Below, in pieces: positions 61,366-64,000 of a DNA stretch of 64,000 bases (positions are counted from its first letter, which is position 1; each line of letters starts with the position of its first letter). The position numbers and the translations under genes are program-made. The DNA is taken from positions 88,548,411 through 88,612,410 of the forward strand of contig NC_092793.1 of the NCBI RefSeq assembly GCF_918797505.1, read 5' to 3'. Under the pieces are notes generated by a model that searched no databases, was not told the origin of the DNA, and saw only the letters and a program-made list of their open reading frames with translations. This DNA is from Bemisia tabaci (taxonomy: Eukaryota; Arthropoda; Insecta; Hemiptera; Aleyrodidae).

Positions 61366-61766
61366 ATATGAGTGGGTAAGTGAATTTGGGCAAAAATCAA
61401 CCTAGAATACTTTGTTTCCGCAATTTTATTTAGTTCCCGTCCCACATTTGAATTTCAAACTTGTCCCGATCTCGCCGCCAATCCTCTAGCCAATAGTAGA
61501 GGTGGTTGAAAAGAAGCTGGTCCGGCGGTATCGAGTCTAGAAAAGATCCAGAATCAGACGGTGTACTCCAGAAGTCCAGAGTGAGCCTTTTACACAAATA
61601 TGGACCATAGGGTCTGCCAGGTTCCGGAATTTCGGACTTCGATTTGCGCATAAGGGTGGATCGATATTTTTGACTTTGAGAGGGGAAACGCGTATTATCG
61701 AAAAGAACTTGCCAAATAGGCCCCAGATGCCGTACAAAAACTTTCGCTGCATACAATTGGCCTTGT

Positions 61767-62035
61767 ATCTTACATGTCCTTCAGAGCGTAGGTGATGGGA
61801 ACGGTCGGATTGACGCTGACGATCTCAAAAATTTCCGTGTTCCAGTTTGGCGTGCATCTCTTCGAACATGGCTTTGAGCTTTGTTATGATTTGATCACCG
61901 ACTTGGAGCTTTCTCCCGGCCAAACATGTCTCGTAGATTTTAGTCAACGGTGATCCGCGAAAAATTTCCAGGATCATCGGTACGTCCTTCTCGGTAACGT
62001 TGATGAGTTTCATTCCGATGGTGCGACGAACGCCG
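61767..62035 (-). pseudogene. Integrase remnant of a second Maverick
   Basis: The minus-strand sequence aligns with the complete Maverick's integrase around 36540-36800. It encodes MKLINVTEKDVPMILEIFRG, then LQVGDQIITKLKAMFEEMHA, equivalent to the C-terminal barrel region (MKPIDVTEKDVPMILQKLRG, then LNVGDHVRISRLKAMFEKGY). The DDE catalytic core and the chromodomain are both deleted, and frameshifts are present. It is dead. Confidence 0.85.
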
Positions 62036-62096
62036 AGGTTGGAGGATAAGATCCAAGCAGAGTCGACCCAATCTCATGACCTCCTATCCACTTGGT

Positions 62097-62262
62097 CTAC
62101 GGCCAATGTTTGTTCACCGTATCTGCACCGCTTTCGGGACCTTGCACTTGACGGATCCGTTTGTTAGGTACGAGATAATACCCATCCGAATCCATGAGGA
62201 AACCATCACCTTTGAAACCTTTCTTTGAGCGACAGAATTTCGAAATGCCCAAATCGTCCTTC
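62097..62262 (-). pseudogene. Remnant of the DAVNKQW coiled-coil gene, paralogue 1
   Basis: The minus strand gives KGDGFLMDSDGYYLVPNKRI, then RQVQGPESGADTVNKHWP, matching the gene at 37316-37621. The tail is missing, and the upstream part runs into a TIR element at 62283. It follows the integrase remnant as in the intact element. Confidence 0.82.
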
Positions 62263-62282
62263 AGCTCGGTTCGCAGCCGGCG

Positions 62283-62515
62283 CACAGTGGATCGAGTGAA
62301 TAGGAGAGGTCGGATAAAATTTGGAAACTTTAAACGCTCGTAACTCCATTTATACAAAATGTTAAAACTCTAAAAGTGGTTCCATAAGTTGCCTCGTGAA
62401 ATTTTCTTCTTGAAGCACCACTTAAAATTTAAAATGTGACGAAATAAACATCAAAATTCGCAGTTTTAGCCAAAAATTTGATGTCCGACCTCTCTAATTG
62501 ACTCGATCCACCGTG
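62283..62515. mobile_element. Short TIR element inserted in the degraded Maverick
   Basis: CACAGTGGATCGAGTxAAT and GAGAGGTCGGA at the left are mirrored at the right (TCCGACCTCTC, then ATTGACTCGATCCACCGTG). The flanks are GC-rich and only similar, so no exact duplication is claimed. The length is about 233 bp. Confidence 0.65.
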
Positions 62516-62559
62516 CGGCGGCGGAACCTCTAGTTGTTGGATCCTGCTTTTGAGTAGGT

Positions 62560-62883
62560 AGTGATTATTTCGTCTCGAGTCGTTGCATGATACTTAGGTG
62601 CAGCGATAGTTCCGACTTGACATTTTTAATGGACTCCTTGCATTGGTTGATTTTCTCCATGAAATCTTTGTCCTAAATTCATAGCTTCCGTTCACCTCAA
62701 GTCCGTCCATTGTCTGTTCACCGCGTAGGAATTCTCTTTGAGACCTTGAAGTAGATGGATCTGTTTGTCCCATAAACGATAATTACCGTCCGAACTCAGT
62801 TAGAAACCGTCACCTATGGGTCTTTACCTCGAGTTGCGACCGTATACGGCTTTCGATCTTCCGAACCCGTCGGTATGACTCAT
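62560..62883 (-). pseudogene. Remnant of the DAVNKQW coiled-coil gene, paralogue 2
   Basis: This aligns with 37629-37964. The start ATG (complement of CAT at 62881-62883) and the MSHTDGFGRSK-like first residues are retained. Later parts are frameshifted, with a few words such as CAATGxxxTGTTCACCGCG conserved. It confirms that the two-paralogue arrangement predates both insertions. Confidence 0.78.
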
Positions 62884-62904
62884 CGTGCCTAAACTCTATT
62901 TATT

Positions 62905-64000
62905 GAATGTAATCCACTTCATGGAGCTCTACTTCCGCGGTGTCTTCCCGGTTGATCTCCGACTTAATGTGGGAAACAGAGGTTTGATGAGATCGTGGTA
63001 TTTGTGACTCCGGTTCAACTTCGGTTTACCGTTCGGATGATGATCTCATCGATGCAAAATGGTCAGCGCAACGACTCGTTGGAATTTCTCGCTATCATCA
63101 TCCGTATATTAACTCGAATATTTCTTAAAGGTTACTTCAAAGAACCCGGGTGTCAGTTCGAGCACCTCCTCCCAGGGACTGATACCGGTTACCTGGCCGC
63201 AAGTATCTAGCCCGGATACGGGATCCTGGCTACTAAGCTATGCACAAGGCTCCGGGATCTCGGAGCATCCGTATAGTATGCTATGCTGGAAGGTCGAAAG
63301 CTTCGAACCTCAGCATATCATTTTCAGCATACGGATCCCGAAATACTTAGGTAGCCGGCTAGACGGCGACCAGACAGAGCATAGTAGCTGGATCCTATAG
63401 CAGCACTTGAAAGCTGGATACGTCGAAATCCGGCTCGACGTTCACCCTGGAAATTCTGTGCGACGGACAATGGAGACAATGCCCTCAATGAGAGCGCTTC
63501 AATGGAAGTTCCGCGAACTGTGACGGCCAATATCGGTGCATTCAATAGCCGGCTAGTTGCCGATACCTGGTGGGTATTAGCATCTCAGCATATCAATGTA
63601 GCCGTCCACCCTAGTATCCTTGTATCCTTCACAGCGAGGGATGCCAGCATACCTAGAGATCCGGCTACCAACGTATGCTGGAAGATCTGGCTACTTAGGC
63701 ATCCGGCATCCCTTACGCGGCATCTCGACATATGCTGGGGGTCAACCTTCGTTATCAGTCCCTGCCTCCTCCTCGTCACCGTCCAAGATGAATCGCCGCG
63801 GCCTTAATCGAATTTGACGGTAGGGTTACCGATCAGCGAATTGTCGTTGAATGCTTCCCGCACGCCATACACGGTATCGGAATCTTTCGGGCGTTTCATC
63901 GGATCGTCCAAACAGTACTATACATGCGGAGCAGTCGTTATAATTTTTGTCGTTGAAGAATCTTCGTCTTCAGCGCGACTCCGTTTGTTCTTTTGTCCTT
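62905..64000 (-). pseudogene. Remnant of the 350-aa structural-type gene, split by a hAT-like element
   Basis: Segments 62905-63172 and 63773-64000 align with the complete Maverick's gene around 38170-38420 and 38420-38640. The phrases AAGAACCCGGGTGTC, CACCTC and CACCGTCCAAGAT are retained, and the order is the same. The 592-bp insertion lies exactly between. Several indels destroy the frame. It continues past the window end, so more of this Maverick should lie to the right. Confidence 0.8.
63173..63764. mobile_element. Non-autonomous hAT-like element, 592 bp
   Basis: The ends are CAGGGACTGATA and TATCAGTCCCTG, exact 12-bp inverted repeats. Both are flanked by an identical 8-bp duplication CCTCCTCC (63165-63172 and 63765-63772). 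CAGGG-type ends with 8-bp duplications are characteristic of hAT transposons. The interior repeats AGCATATGCTG- or GCATAC-like words in both orientations and has no transposase. Removing it rejoins the Maverick remnant. Confidence 0.88.

Larger units (their letters stand above)
56330..64000 (+). other. Dynein intron open to the right
   Basis: No further dynein exon was found. The intron holds a Helitron-like terminus (57785-57962), an inverted-repeat element (59343-59625), a dispersed repeat also at 8990-9130 (60230-60380), a tandem array (60580-61060), a GACGGACGG repeat (61115-61365) and a degraded Maverick from 61767. The segments 56330-57780 and 57963-59340 show only chance ORFs and GC hairpins (58650-58750). 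Confidence 0.65.

Overview
The window is eukaryotic nuclear DNA, most probably from an insect or another arthropod; I cannot name the species. Reasons: ten short GT-AG exons of one axonemal dynein heavy chain gene run across it on the + strand, the introns are AT-rich and up to about 20.6 kb, they are packed with transposable-element debris, and there is a 500-N scaffold gap (33169-33668). Most open reading frames outside the dynein exons and the 35.6-51.9 kb element are chance.

Layout. 0.5-56.3 kb: dynein exons covering AAA3 (Walker B) through AAA4 (P-loop, Walker B region) to the approach of the microtubule-binding stalk. The reading frame joins cleanly across all nine introns inside the window; the gene enters from the left and leaves to the right. 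Introns carry a Jockey-like RT fragment (2.7-3.1 kb), a solo Maverick-type terminal repeat (5.06-5.5 kb), a Ty3/gypsy gag-protease fragment between inverted repeats (12.65-15.6 kb), a 2.84 kb palindrome (15.65-18.49 kb), three copies of a TIR element built from TATAGCCGGC-like words, a Penelope-like element with a second TIR element nested in it (27.3-29.5 kb), an R1-like LINE fragment (32.1-32.5 kb) and a roughly 175-bp minisatellite beside the scaffold gap.

The centrepiece is a complete Maverick/Polinton of 16,300 bp (35623-51922) inside the 20.6-kb dynein intron. It has terminal inverted repeats starting AGTAGGG and ending CCCTACT, and a perfect 6-bp target-site duplication, TAAACG. It carries three gene blocks with intact frames. 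A minus-strand block encodes packaging ATPase, a 350-aa structural-type protein, two paralogous coiled-coil proteins and a chromodomain integrase. A plus-strand block, compact like an operon, encodes a phospholipase A2/VP1-like protein, adenain-type protease, penton-like minor capsid, a 58-aa protein and the double-jelly-roll-type major capsid. A second minus-strand block encodes a protein-primed-type family B DNA polymerase with N-terminal zinc-finger repeats and two small conserved-looking proteins. At the right end are two small plus-strand genes, one a predicted single-pass membrane protein. A recurring CGTATAAATAGT promoter word precedes several genes. Together this is the full set for self-synthesis, integration and virion formation.

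57-64 kb: intronic repeats with a Helitron-like terminus, a three-unit tandem array, and a second, older, inactivated Maverick (61.77 kb to the window end). Its integrase, coiled-coil and structural genes are frameshifted and interrupted by two nested TIR elements, one with a perfect 8-bp duplication as in hAT transposons.
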